From positions 62,001 through 126,000 of the forward strand of contig JAPPAV010000069.1 in assembly GCA_026705345.1 (NCBI GenBank): DNA of 64,000 bases, read 5' to 3'. The notes beneath the pieces are model-generated. The model did not search any database. It was not told the origin of the DNA and was given only the letters and a program-made list of their open reading frames with translations. Source of the stretch: Gammaproteobacteria bacterium. Lineage in GTDB: Bacteria; Pseudomonadota; Gammaproteobacteria; Pseudomonadales; Azotimanducaceae. Shown here piece by piece: positions 1-8,660 of this stretch. The translations under genes were made by a program, and so were the position numbers. How positions within the stretch are numbered: position 1 is the stretch's first letter; each line of letters starts with the position of its first letter.

Positions 1-1
1 A

Positions 2-148
2 GTCCTCGGCAGTCGTTTGGCAAGCACTTCGGTCAGACCCCACGAGGTCGTCAAGGCGTTTACCCATAGCGCCGGAATCCGCGCCCACGTTGTCGCATCG
101 GGTCAGATCTCGGCCGGAGACGTCGTAACGGAGCACCTGACCGCTTAG
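2..148 (+). CDS. 3' end of an unidentified gene (partial)
   Basis: An open frame enters from the left edge and gives the last 48 residues of a protein before a TAG stop. The tail ends in VVASGQISAGDVVTEHLTA. I do not recognise the family from this fragment. The frame is free of stops and its composition resembles coding sequence, but it is too short for a product call. It lies 23 bases ahead of the DMT transporter on the same strand, so the two may be cotranscribed. Confidence 0.4.
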   Translation, partial: VLGSRLASTSVRPHEVVKAFTHSAGIRAHVVASGQISAGDVVTEHLTA

Positions 149-171
149 GGCGTCGTCACGGGCGACGGACC

Positions 172-1056
172 ATGGACGTCGCTGCGCGGGAACGGCGCGC
201 TCTTGTCTACGCACTAGCGAGCGTCGTCCTGTGGTCCACCGTAGCCACGGGATTCAAGCTTGGTCTTCGCGACTTGGCCCCGGTGCAACTGCTCCTGCTC
301 GGTTGCGTCATCGCGTTCGTCTTCTTCGCTGCCGCCAGTGGGTTCGTGAGGGCGAAATTGAGCCTGCGCGAGCACCTTGCCGGTGCGGCGCTCGGGTTGG
401 TCAACCCGTTTGCCTACTACCTGATCCTGTTTGAAGCCTACGACCGGCTTCCGGCGCAGATCGCGCAACCGCTGAACTTCACTTGGGCGATCGCGCTGGC
501 GTTGTTGGCCATTCCACTGCTACGGCAAAGACTATCCGCCCGCGGCTGGGTCGGCGTCGTGATCGGCTACGTCGGGGTCGTGGTGATCCTGACCGAAGGA
601 CGGTTCGACGGCCTCGGCCACTTCGATCCGCTCGGCGTGGCCTTGGCTCTTGGCAGTGCCTTGATCTGGGCCTGGTACTGGATCATGACCGTTCGCCTTG
701 GCATTCACCCGGTGCCGCTCATGCGGAATGGGTTCGCCGTCGCCACCTGCTTTGTTGCCGTGGTCTGCTGGGCAACCGTTGGATTGCCGACATTGAACCT
801 CGAGACCGTTGGCTACGGCGCGTGGGTTGGCCTGGTCGAGACCGGGGTCGCCTTCCTGCTGTGGCAGCGCGCCATGGCCCTCACCGAACATGCGGGGAAA
901 CTCGGCGTGCTCATCTTCCTTGCGCCGTTCCTGTCACTGGTCCTGATCGCGACGGTGCTCCGGGAGGTCATTCATCCAAGCGCCGTGGTCGGACTGGCGC
1001 TGATTGCCGCCGGCCTCGTGCTCTCTCGCTGGCCATCGGCGCGGGACTCCGCGTAG
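172..1056 (+). CDS. DMT superfamily (EamA) transporter
   Basis: A 294-residue, strongly hydrophobic protein with about ten membrane segments arranged as two EamA repeats, roughly residues 12-140 and 155-288. This is the usual size and layout of drug/metabolite exporters of the inner membrane. Typical features are the VVLWSTVATGFKLGL start of the first repeat and the PFLSLVLIATVLREV stretch in the last third. The substrate cannot be read from sequence; members export amino acids, nucleobases or drugs. The ATG follows a weak GGGCGACGG purine run. A GC-rich hairpin lies just downstream of the stop. Confidence 0.88.
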   Translation: MDVAARERRALVYALASVVLWSTVATGFKLGLRDLAPVQLLLLGCVIAFVFFAAASGFVRAKLSLREHLAGAALGLVNPFAYYLILFEAYDRLPAQIAQPLNFTWAIALALLAIPLLRQRLSARGWVGVVIGYVGVVVILTEGRFDGLGHFDPLGVALALGSALIWAWYWIMTVRLGIHPVPLMRNGFAVATCFVAVVCWATVGLPTLNLETVGYGAWVGLVETGVAFLLWQRAMALTEHAGKLGVLIFLAPFLSLVLIATVLREVIHPSAVVGLALIAAGLVLSRWPSARDSA

Positions 1057-1091
1057 CGGGAAGCGGTCCAACGTACATCGCATTCCGGTGC

Positions 1092-1112
1092 GGGCGGGGA
1101 CAAGCCCCGCCC
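1092..1112. repeat. GC-rich hairpin of a dispersed palindromic family
   Basis: A perfect 8-bp inverted repeat (GGGCGGGG / CCCCGCCC) with a 5-nt loop lies in the gap between the transporter and the convergent ThDP gene. It is followed by CTACG, making the 10-mer CGCCCCTACG at 1108-1117. The same 10-mer occurs at 32546-32555 and 45540-45549. It could act as a bidirectional terminator, although no T-tract follows, or be a REP-like element. Confidence 0.6.
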
Positions 1113-1185
1113 CTACGAGGTCGCGACGAAAACGCGCAGTGGCGACCCTAGCGATCGCCCGAATCCCAACACCTGCGCCGGTCCC

Positions 1186-2736
1186 TCAGATCACCGCCTC
1201 GATCAGATGCGGGCCGCCTGCGGCCAACGCCTGGATCAGACTCGCATCGAACTCCTCGCAGGTCTCAGCCCGGGTTCCCGCGACGCCTTGCGCCTTGGCA
1301 AGGGCGACCCAATCCAGCTCCGGCCGGGACAGGTCGAAAAGGCCCGCGGCCCGTTCGCCGATCTCGTTGACGCCGAGACGCCGGTACTCGACTTCAAGGA
1401 TGTTGTACTGGCGGTTCGAGAAGATGACCGAGACCAGGTCGAGGTTCTCCCTGGCCGCTGTCCACAGGAACTGGTTGGTGTACATGGCGCCGCCGTCGCC
1501 GAGCAGTGCGAGTACCGGGCGGTCCGGACATGCCACGGCTGCGCCGACGGCCGCCGGCCCGCCCTGGCCGATGGAGCCCCCGGTTAGATTGAGCCAGGTA
1601 TGCCGCACGCAACGTTGCATCACGCCGTAGGCTGCGCCGCCGCCTCCGGAATCCACGGCGACGATGCAGTTGTCCGGTGCCCGAGCAGCGAGGATCGCCG
1701 CAATGCTGCGGGCCCGCAGAGGACCGTCAGGGACCTCCGGTCGTCGCTCGCCGGGTGTTTCGGCTGGGGGCGCATCCAACGTTTCGGCGATGTCGGCGAG
1801 CGCACGGGCCACGTCCTCGTGCCGGTGCGCGACGCGGATCACTTCGCAACCCTCAGGTACCAGATCGCTGGGCAGATTTTGGTACGCGAAGAAACTGACC
1901 GGACGTTCGGCACCGACAAGAACGAGTCTTCGCACCGTTGCCAATAGCTGCAGGATCTGTTCCGGGAAGTACGGTAGTCGGTTGACCACTGGGAGGTCCG
2001 GACCCGCCTCGACCCGTGCCGGGAACGTGGGCGAGTAGACCGAACAGCCCGTTTTCGCCGCGATGCGGCCAGCCGCCGTGACACCGGACACGCCGAGGCC
2101 GTTGCCGTCCACGAACAGCATCGTGTCCGCGTCGATCTGCCGTGCGGTCGACTCGATCACCTCGGTTGGCACTTGAGCCTTGGCAACCGCGACGTCGAAT
2201 CCCGTTGCCTTCGCGGCCAGGCGTCCCGGACCCCAAGCGCAGTCGGCGGGCAGGATCAGCGTCGAGATGCCGCCTCGGGGATCGGGGCTGGGAGCCAATG
2301 CCGCCCGAACGGCATCGGCGGCGTCGAGGCCGGCACCTTCGCTGGTGCGGGAAGTACGGATCCAATTCGACACGGGCTTCGCCACCGCTTCGATGTCCGA
2401 GGTCAGCGGAGCGTCGTAGGCAACGTGGTGGATCGCGTGGTCGCCGATGACGTTGACCAGCGGCGTGCCGGCCCGGCGGCAGTTATGCAGGTTGGCGATG
2501 CCGTTGCCAAGACCGGCGCCGAGATGCAACAACGTCGTCGCGGGCACGCCTTTCATACGCCCGTAGCCATCCGCCGCTCCGGTGCATACGCCCTCGAAAA
2601 GGCACAGAATGGCGCGCGACTCCGGTACGGCATCGATGGCCTGGACCAGATGCATCTCGGACGTGCCCGGGTTCGCGAAACAGGTGTCCACCCCGTGGGC
2701 CATAAGGGTTCGAATGACACTCTGGGCACCGTTCAC
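1186..2736 (-). CDS. Thiamine diphosphate-dependent enzyme, acetolactate synthase large subunit-like
   Basis: A 516-residue protein with the three-domain ThDP fold. The N-terminal pyrimidine-binding domain holds the catalytic glutamate in LFEGVCTGAADGYGRM (E48). A central domain (about 185-320) follows, and the C-terminal domain carries a GDGG motif in ALLGDGGAMYTNQF and an asparagine in the SNRQYN stretch, the Mg/ThDP site. The family includes acetolactate synthase, benzoylformate decarboxylase and related 2-oxoacid lyases; which reaction applies here is not clear. The start is GTG with an AGGAGGT ribosome site about six bases ahead. It is divergent from the 2811 gene and has no small regulatory subunit nearby, so a catabolic role is likelier than branched-chain synthesis. 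Confidence 0.85.
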   Translation of the reverse strand: MNGAQSVIRTLMAHGVDTCFANPGTSEMHLVQAIDAVPESRAILCLFEGVCTGAADGYGRMKGVPATTLLHLGAGLGNGIANLHNCRRAGTPLVNVIGDHAIHHVAYDAPLTSDIEAVAKPVSNWIRTSRTSEGAGLDAADAVRAALAPSPDPRGGISTLILPADCAWGPGRLAAKATGFDVAVAKAQVPTEVIESTARQIDADTMLFVDGNGLGVSGVTAAGRIAAKTGCSVYSPTFPARVEAGPDLPVVNRLPYFPEQILQLLATVRRLVLVGAERPVSFFAYQNLPSDLVPEGCEVIRVAHRHEDVARALADIAETLDAPPAETPGERRPEVPDGPLRARSIAAILAARAPDNCIVAVDSGGGGAAYGVMQRCVRHTWLNLTGGSIGQGGPAAVGAAVACPDRPVLALLGDGGAMYTNQFLWTAARENLDLVSVIFSNRQYNILEVEYRRLGVNEIGERAAGLFDLSRPELDWVALAKAQGVAGTRAETCEEFDASLIQALAAGGPHLIEAVI

Positions 2737-2810
2737 CGCGCACCTCCTCGCTCAAAGGGCGGAGAGTTTGCCATATACTCGACGGCCCGCGTCCCGACTA
2801 CGAGGAACCC

Positions 2811-3386
2811 ATGGCGTATGCGTTTACGCGACTCACTTGCGAAGGCCGCGACTACGGCGCCGGCCACCGTGCCATGCAGGCCAGCGGGTTGGGACCGGCC
2901 GATGTCTGGGGCTTTTTCCATGGTCTGTTCGGAGTCGCCTCCAACGAGCTAATCGTCGTTACCTATGGCGACGTCGCCCACGTCCACGACGCCATCGCCG
3001 GGATGGATGAAGTCGTCGCTGCAAACACGCTTCTGCTCGAGCCGACGGTACGGCCAACGGAATACGCGCCGCGCTCGCGGGAAGGGTTGTACGTGTTCCG
3101 GTTCTTCGAGGTCGAACACAAGGACGTGGACGAGATCGCCGCGCTGTCGTTCGAGGCGTGGAAGACCTTCGAGAATGTCGACGACTATCAGGCCGAGCCA
3201 CAGGGACTGTTTCGCCAGCAGGACACCACTGCGCCTACGGGTCGCACGTTGCTGTGCACCTGGTACGACGGCCTCAACTCCTGGCAGGCATCGCGCACCC
3301 CGCCCGCGACCGCCAGCGACAATTTCCGCCAACGACACACGCTGACCCGAAGCACGGTCGCCTACGCCACACGACTGCTTACATGA
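2811..3386 (+). CDS. Conserved hypothetical protein, possibly dimeric alpha/beta-barrel (NIPSNAP-like)
   Basis: A 191-residue soluble protein without signal peptide or membrane segment. Two stretches (about 40-75 and 90-125), such as GLYVFRFFEVEHKDVDEI, resemble the strand-helix-strand units of NIPSNAP/ABM ferredoxin-like proteins, a low-confidence reading. The ATG has GAGGAA just upstream, and TATACT at 2774-2779 could be a -10 box in the 74-bp divergent gap, though no good -35 is visible. Its TGA overlaps the ATG of the next gene (ATGA), so the two are translationally coupled. Context beside an acyl-CoA ligase suggests a role in a catabolic cluster. Confidence 0.6.
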   Translation: MAYAFTRLTCEGRDYGAGHRAMQASGLGPADVWGFFHGLFGVASNELIVVTYGDVAHVHDAIAGMDEVVAANTLLLEPTVRPTEYAPRSREGLYVFRFFEVEHKDVDEIAALSFEAWKTFENVDDYQAEPQGLFRQQDTTAPTGRTLLCTWYDGLNSWQASRTPPATASDNFRQRHTLTRSTVAYATRLLT

Positions 3387-3775
3387 ACGCCGAAGAGCAT
3401 GCGCTGTTCGCCAACGACACGTTCTACATGGCGTTCGCGCAGAAGGACATCGAGGCGATGCAACGCCTGTGGGCGGCCGATCACGCGACCTTCTGCGTCC
3501 ATCCCGGGTGGCCGACCATCACCGGTCGTCGCGAGATACTCGATAGCTGGCGGCGAATCTTGGGCAATCCCGAGCAGCCCGGGATCGATTTCTACAACGC
3601 CAAGGCAATCGTGGTCGGCGACGTCGTGATGGTGACCTGCTACGAGGAACTCCCCGGGTCGATCTGCGCGGCCTCCAACGGCTTCATCGCCGAAGGCGGC
3701 GAGATGAAGCTGTTCCACCACCACTCCGGACCCTGCGCGAATCCGCCACCACCGAGCGGTGTGGGTTCCCAGTGA
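3383..3775 (+). CDS. SnoaL-like / NTF2-fold protein
   Basis: A 130-residue protein whose first 110 residues match the SnoaL/NTF2 pattern: an amphipathic N-terminal helix (NDTFYMAFAQKDIEAMQRLW), then a strand with HPGWPTITGRREILDSWRRI, as in ketosteroid-isomerase-like cones. Such folds serve as small enzymes or ligand-binding subunits; no substrate is evident. The ATG sits inside the stop of the preceding gene (ATGA), which favours this start over any upstream in-frame codon. The proline-rich tail (PPPPSGVGSQ) is probably disordered. Confidence 0.75.
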   Translation: MNAEEHALFANDTFYMAFAQKDIEAMQRLWAADHATFCVHPGWPTITGRREILDSWRRILGNPEQPGIDFYNAKAIVVGDVVMVTCYEELPGSICAASNGFIAEGGEMKLFHHHSGPCANPPPPSGVGSQ

Positions 3776-3905
3776 ACGATGTGGTTGCGTCATAGAGGGG
3801 ACGCTGCGCGAAGTCGCTGACCGGGAGTCGGGACACGGCGCACCCGATATCGTTTTGGGTACAATGCTGCGTTTTCTTGAACCACGAGAGATTCGAAGGG
3901 GAGTC

Positions 3906-4211
3906 ATGCCCACCTTGTCCGCCGGTAAACGTCTGAAGAGCGCCGTCTGCACCACGGAGATCATGGTGATCTCCGCCCCTGACGGCGATGTCGAACTGTC
4001 CTGCGGCGGCTCGCCGATGGTCGAAGGGGACGCGGCAAACGGCGGAGCCGTGGACCCGGGCTATTCCGACGGAACCGCGATCGGCAAACGCTACGTCAAT
4101 GGAGACGGTTCGCTGGAAGTTCTGTGCGTCAAGGCCGGAGACGGTTCGTTGTCGTCAGGCGACGCCGCGCTCACGGTCAAGGACGCAAAAAAGCTACCCA
4201 AGACCGACTGA
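3906..4211 (+). CDS. Small conserved three-cysteine protein upstream of acyl-CoA ligase
   Basis: A 101-residue protein with no signal peptide or membrane segment. Cysteines are at 15, 33 (in ELSCGGSPM) and 74 (in SLEVLCVKAG); the spacing could suit a metal site, but this is inference. From memory, short proteins with this LKSAVCTTEIMVI...CGGSPM layout recur beside acyl-CoA synthetase genes and have no assigned role. The start is the ATG preceded by AAGGGGAG at good spacing; an in-frame start at 3759 would add 49 low-quality residues. A TACAAT at 3860-3865 may be a -10 element. The ligase begins 35 bases downstream. Confidence 0.7.
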   Translation: MPTLSAGKRLKSAVCTTEIMVISAPDGDVELSCGGSPMVEGDAANGGAVDPGYSDGTAIGKRYVNGDGSLEVLCVKAGDGSLSSGDAALTVKDAKKLPKTD

Positions 4212-4246
4212 CTCCCACGCCCTCTTCTTTCCACGGAGCCTAGCCC

Positions 4247-6154
4247 GTGAACACCATGATGCTCCTCGAGATGGCCACGTCGGGGTTTGGCCATCGTATC
4301 GCCTTCACAGACCCTGCCGAAGGCACCTCGATCACCTACCAGGAACTCTACGACGCCGCCGGTGCCGCAGCCCATCACATCCGGGAGTCCGGCGCATCCC
4401 GGGTTGCGATGCTCGACGTCAGCAACCTGGCAGTGCCCGTCGCGCTGTTCGCGAGCGGCTGGGCCAACGTGCCGTACGTACCCATCAACTATCGCCTCAC
4501 CAGCGACGAGATCGACGCACTGTTGGCGCGGGTTCATCCCGCTTTCCTCATTACCGACGGCGACCGCTTGGCCGACTTCCAGGATCGCGAGGGCGTCGAG
4601 GCCGTCTCCCGGCAAGCTTTCCTCGACGTCGCCCGCACCGGCGGCGGCGAGCACGAGCAGCGGTCGATGGATCCCGACGACGTCGGCGTGTTGCTCTTCA
4701 CCAGCGGTACCACGGGTGTCCCCAAGGCGGCCGTGCTGCGCCACAAGCACCTGGTCTCGTACATCGTCAGTTCCGTGGAGTTCATGTCCGCCGACGAAAA
4801 CGAAGCGGCATTGGTTTGCGTCCCGCCCTACCACATCGCCGGCATCGCAGCGGCACTGAGCTCCGTCTACGCCGGGCGAAGGGTCGTGCAACTCGCCAAC
4901 TTCAGCGCCGACGGCTGGATCGAAACCGCGCGCCACGAACGCATCACCACGGCGTTCGTGGTGCCAACGATGCTCTCAAGGATCGTCGACGCCCTCGAAG
5001 GGGAAAGGACCGCCGGCATGGATCACCTTCAATCCCTGTCCTACGGCGGCGGCAAGATGCCGCTCGCAGTCATCGAAAAAGCCATGGCGCTGTTTCCCGA
5101 CACCGACTTCACCAACGCCTACGGGCTCACCGAGACGAGTTCCACGATCACCGTCCTCGGTCCCGACGAGCACCGCATCGCAGCCGCCAGCGAAGACCCC
5201 GATGCAAGACGGCGGCTTGTCTCCGTCGGCATTCCCCTACCCGGCATCGAGATCGAAATCCGCGACGAGGAAGGGGCGTTGCTCGGCACCGGAGAACGTG
5301 GCGAGATACACGTCCGCGGCGAGCAGGTGTCGGGCGAATACGAGGACCGCGGCAGCCTGGTGGATACGGAGGGTTGGTTTCCGACGCGGGATGCCGGTTT
5401 CATGGATGCCGACGGGTACCTGTTCCTGGACGGTCGGGCCGACGACGTCATCGTCCGCGGCGGCGAGAACATGTCACCCGGCGAAATCGAGGACATGCTG
5501 ATCGCCCACAAGGCGGTGACCGACGCGGCGGTGGTCGGCATCCCCAGCGAGGAGTGGGGCGAGGCCGTCGCCAGCGTGGTCGTCGTCAAAAGCGATACGC
5601 CCGCCAACGCGTTGCTGGCCGAGGAGCTCAAGGACTGGGTCAAGGACCACATGCGTTCCTCTCGGGTACCGGAGGTCATCGAGTTCTGGGGCGAACTGCC
5701 GTACAACGAGACCGGCAAGCTGCTGCGGCGGGTGGTCAAGGACAGGCTCACGTCAGCCAGAGAGAACGTCCACGCGTCCTTGCCGTTGCTTTTCACCAGC
5801 GACATCGAGCGCTCCCGCGCGTTCTACTGCGATCAACTCGGATTCACGCTAACGAACCGCTACGACCCGGACGGCAAACTGGCGTGGTGCATGCTCGCCA
5901 TGGAGGGCGCGCGGATCATGTTGGAGCAAGCCGAGAGGGAGCGCCTGGCAGGGCTGGCCGGGAACCGAAGCGACATCGCCCTGTATTTCCTCTGTGAGGA
6001 TGTGGACGTGCTGCACGAGCGGTTCACGGCGAACGGCGTCGACTCGGAGCCGCCCTTCGTCGCTTTCTATGGCATGAAGCAGCTGGAGGTCCGGGATCCC
6101 GACGGACGCTTCCTATGCTTCGAGCATCCGATTCGAGACGACGTGGACCTATAG
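4247..6154 (+). CDS. Acyl-CoA ligase (AMP-forming) fused to C-terminal VOC domain
   Basis: A 635-residue two-domain protein. Residues 1-505 form an adenylate-forming ligase: P-loop-like LLFTSGTTGVPKAAV at 149-163, YGLTETSST at 292-300, GWFPTRDAGF and the catalytic lysine K491 in NETGKLLRR. It would activate a carboxylic acid to its CoA thioester with ATP. Residues about 508-628 form a glyoxalase/VOC module: the SDIERSRAFYCDQLGF helix, a glutamate in RIMLEQ (E560) and DPDGRFLCFEHP at the end. No stop or frame change is seen at the junction. The GTG start has GGAG about ten bases ahead; ATG at 4256 is an alternative. The last 6 bp overlap the convergent crotonase gene. Confidence 0.88.
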   Translation: MNTMMLLEMATSGFGHRIAFTDPAEGTSITYQELYDAAGAAAHHIRESGASRVAMLDVSNLAVPVALFASGWANVPYVPINYRLTSDEIDALLARVHPAFLITDGDRLADFQDREGVEAVSRQAFLDVARTGGGEHEQRSMDPDDVGVLLFTSGTTGVPKAAVLRHKHLVSYIVSSVEFMSADENEAALVCVPPYHIAGIAAALSSVYAGRRVVQLANFSADGWIETARHERITTAFVVPTMLSRIVDALEGERTAGMDHLQSLSYGGGKMPLAVIEKAMALFPDTDFTNAYGLTETSSTITVLGPDEHRIAAASEDPDARRRLVSVGIPLPGIEIEIRDEEGALLGTGERGEIHVRGEQVSGEYEDRGSLVDTEGWFPTRDAGFMDADGYLFLDGRADDVIVRGGENMSPGEIEDMLIAHKAVTDAAVVGIPSEEWGEAVASVVVVKSDTPANALLAEELKDWVKDHMRSSRVPEVIEFWGELPYNETGKLLRRVVKDRLTSARENVHASLPLLFTSDIERSRAFYCDQLGFTLTNRYDPDGKLAWCMLAMEGARIMLEQAERERLAGLAGNRSDIALYFLCEDVDVLHERFTANGVDSEPPFVAFYGMKQLEVRDPDGRFLCFEHPIRDDVDL

Positions 6155-7135
6155 GCCAGGCCCCTCCTCCACGGCGTCGATCAACCCCCAGTCGAGGGCG
6201 GAGCGGACGTCGATCCTCGCTCCCGTCAACGCCATGTACGCCAGCCGGCGTCTGCCGATTCGGCGCAGGATGCTGGTCGTTCCACCAGCGCCCGGGATGA
6301 GCCCCATGCCGACTTCCGGAAGCTGAAAGAACGCGTTTTCCCTTGCCACCACCCGCCCCGCGAAGGCCGGCAACTCGATGCCCGCGCCGATGCACGCGCC
6401 ATGCAGCCTCGCCTCGACGCGGTCGCGCAGGCAATCGATCAGCGCACCCGCGTTGCGCGCCATCCGGGAAACGTGGGCGACACCCGCATCCGTCGCCTCG
6501 CCGAATTCGTCGAGGTCGCCGCCGGCGCTGAAGCAGGCACCGGCGCCATCGAGCACGACGTGTCGAACCGAGTCATCGACCATGGCGAGTTCCAAGGCTT
6601 CGCAAAGCCCATCGCGAAGGCTCGCGGAATAGGCGTTGCGCTTGTGGGGCCGATTGAGGGTGATGCGCAACGCGTCGTCCCGGCGTTCGATCAGCACCGC
6701 CGGCGCAGCCGGCTCGGGACGCGGCGAGCGGCTCTCCCGGCTGGCCAGCCAAGCCCGGAATTCCGCCCCGTGTTGCAGGGTTGAGTACGCCAGGGATTCG
6801 GCAAAGGCGGAATCCGGCGCGCCGACCCGGGTGTTGTGGCGGAGCAGGCGCACCAGGACGGAGGCGGCAACAGGATGGCGATCGATCGCGCCGGCGACGG
6901 TCGCCGCCTCTTCAGGTGCCGCGACGACGTCGACCACCTCGGGAACCTCCTGGGGCGGTTCGTTGCTCTCGACGATGCCGACCACGGGGCAATTCGGCTG
7001 GGCGTGAAACGAGGGCGACGGCTGTCCGTCGAGGCGGACAGCGACCCATGGCGTTCCCGCCGCGGTCGATAGGGACTCGTAACCCTCCGTTGAACCGAGG
7101 CGGGCGGCGAGTTCCACGAGCGTCATCGATCTCAC
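6149..7135 (-). CDS. Enoyl-CoA hydratase/isomerase (crotonase) family protein
   Basis: A 328-residue protein. The crotonase core spans about residues 145-325: NRPHKRNAYSASLRDGL, oxyanion-hole stretches ACFSAGGDLDEF and HGACIGAGIELPAFA, and QLPEVGMGLIPGAGGT. These hydrate or isomerise acyl-CoA double bonds. The first 130 or so residues are an extra N-terminal region, not part of the canonical 260-residue enzyme, with valine- and alanine-rich alternation; its role is unknown. The core ends soon after the LTGARIDVRSALDWGLIDAV stretch, so the C-terminal trimerisation helices of typical family members appear to be missing. It converges on the acyl-CoA ligase, a plausible partner. Confidence 0.83.
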   Translation of the reverse strand: MRSMTLVELAARLGSTEGYESLSTAAGTPWVAVRLDGQPSPSFHAQPNCPVVGIVESNEPPQEVPEVVDVVAAPEEAATVAGAIDRHPVAASVLVRLLRHNTRVGAPDSAFAESLAYSTLQHGAEFRAWLASRESRSPRPEPAAPAVLIERRDDALRITLNRPHKRNAYSASLRDGLCEALELAMVDDSVRHVVLDGAGACFSAGGDLDEFGEATDAGVAHVSRMARNAGALIDCLRDRVEARLHGACIGAGIELPAFAGRVVARENAFFQLPEVGMGLIPGAGGTTSILRRIGRRRLAYMALTGARIDVRSALDWGLIDAVEEGPGL

Positions 7136-7278
7136 GACCGGCGTCCGATCCGCTTAGCTCCCGAGGATTGTACTCCCGAGACCGGGCGCTCCTAGTGGGT
7201 TGGTGGGTGGGTGTCCCATGGGTTTCGAGGCGCATGTGCTAAGCTCGCCGCCGTCCATCCGACCGAACCAGCAGGGCA

Positions 7279-8643
7279 ATGGCTCCGGGCGTTATCGGCG
7301 AACACCCACACACCCATCGCCGACCGCGCTTGCTGATCGTCAACGCCGAAGTCGGGGGTGTCACCAACCTGGATGTGCGCTGCCGGGACGGTCGGGTCGT
7401 CGAAATCGGTCGCGGTCTCGCCATCTCGGCCGGCGAAGACCGCTTCGACGCTCGCGGCGGAGCCTTGCTTCCAGCCCTGAACGACCACCACATCCACCTG
7501 TTCGCACTGGCCGCCGCACGGCGTTCCGTGGCGTGCGGACCACCGTCGGTAGCGACACGCACCGAACTTCAAACTGCTTTGGCGGTCGCGCCCGGCGAAG
7601 ACTGGATTCGCGGGGTCGGCTACCACGAGTCCGTCGCCGGGATGCTCGACAAGCATGGCCTCGACCAACTCCGAGACGACCGGCCGGTCCGTATCCAGCA
7701 CCGCTCGGGAAAGATGTGGTTCATCAACTCGCTCGCCAGCCGCAGGCTCGGCATCGAAACGACAGATGGGCAGCTGTTCAGGCTGGACGGGCTGTTGCGG
7801 GAACGGCTCGCCGAGGACGATGATCTCGTCCCTGCGGTGGAGGCGACGTCACGCCTGCTCGCCGGCTACGGCATCACCGGCGTCACGGACGCCACCTACA
7901 CAAACGACAAGACAACCGAATCGCTCTATCGGCAGCTCGACCTCCAACAACGCGTCAACCTGATGGGTGACGAGTCGCTTGACATCGGGTCAATGAAAAT
8001 CATGCTGGACGAGGCGGCCCTCCCCGACTTGGACGGCCTGCAAGAACGAGTTGCCCAAGTTCACCGCCGGCGGCGGCCGGTGGCATTTCACTGCGTGACG
8101 CGGACGGAACTGGTATTCGCCCTGGCTGCGTTGCGCAATGCCGGCACGCTGCCGGGGGATCGCATCGAACACGCCTCGGTCACCGACGCGCCGACCATGC
8201 GGCTCATGCAGGAAGTCTCGGGGGACCGAGGCAACGTCACAGTCGTCACGCAGCCGAACTTCATCGCCGAACGCGGCGAGGCGTACCTCCGGGACGTCCC
8301 TAGCGAAGACCACGACAACCTTTATCGATGTCGCAGCTTCCTGGAAGCAGGCATCCCCCTCGGCGGAGGAACCGACTCGCCCTACGGCGACCCCGATCCC
8401 TGGGCGGCCATGCGTGCAGCGGTTGAGCGGCGAACGGCCGACGGGCAAGTCCTTGGCGAAGACGAGAGGTTGAGCCCCGAGGAGGCGCTGTGTTTGTTCC
8501 TCACACCCCTCGACAACCCCGGCGGCGTTCCCCGCCGTGTAGTCGTCGGTGCGCCGGTGGACTTCTGCGTTCTGGCCAAGCCCTGGCACGAAGCACGCGA
8601 CTCGTTGGGCGCGGAACTGGTGACTCGGACGATTCGATACTGA
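7279..8643 (+). CDS. Amidohydrolase family protein (metal-dependent, YtcJ-like)
   Basis: A 454-residue metal-dependent hydrolase. The metal-binding HxH lies at 71-73 in ALNDHHIHLFAL, preceded by the small beta-sandwich segment (LLIVNAEVGGVTNLDVRCRDGR is the first strand set). Further metal ligand candidates are AFHCVTRTELVF, DRIEHASVTD and GGGTDSPYGDPDPW near residue 375, as in the amidohydrolase_3 group. The protein ends with a GAPVDFCVL strand that completes the sandwich. No signal peptide is seen, so it is cytoplasmic. Substrates in this group are amides, cyclic imides and formamides; the true one is unknown. It converges on the porin gene. Confidence 0.85.
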   Translation: MAPGVIGEHPHTHRRPRLLIVNAEVGGVTNLDVRCRDGRVVEIGRGLAISAGEDRFDARGGALLPALNDHHIHLFALAAARRSVACGPPSVATRTELQTALAVAPGEDWIRGVGYHESVAGMLDKHGLDQLRDDRPVRIQHRSGKMWFINSLASRRLGIETTDGQLFRLDGLLRERLAEDDDLVPAVEATSRLLAGYGITGVTDATYTNDKTTESLYRQLDLQQRVNLMGDESLDIGSMKIMLDEAALPDLDGLQERVAQVHRRRRPVAFHCVTRTELVFALAALRNAGTLPGDRIEHASVTDAPTMRLMQEVSGDRGNVTVVTQPNFIAERGEAYLRDVPSEDHDNLYRCRSFLEAGIPLGGGTDSPYGDPDPWAAMRAAVERRTADGQVLGEDERLSPEEALCLFLTPLDNPGGVPRRVVVGAPVDFCVLAKPWHEARDSLGAELVTRTIRY

Positions 8644-8660
8644 CCCGTGTTCGAGACGCT

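Noticed and set aside
3860-3865. TACAAT as part of a full promoter for the three-cysteine protein
   Set aside because: No -35 match at 16-18 bases upstream; mentioned only as a possible -10.
3988-5997. A 669-residue open frame overlapping the acyl-CoA ligase
   Set aside because: It is the +1 shadow of the ligase, rich in Arg/His/Pro, with no domain signature.
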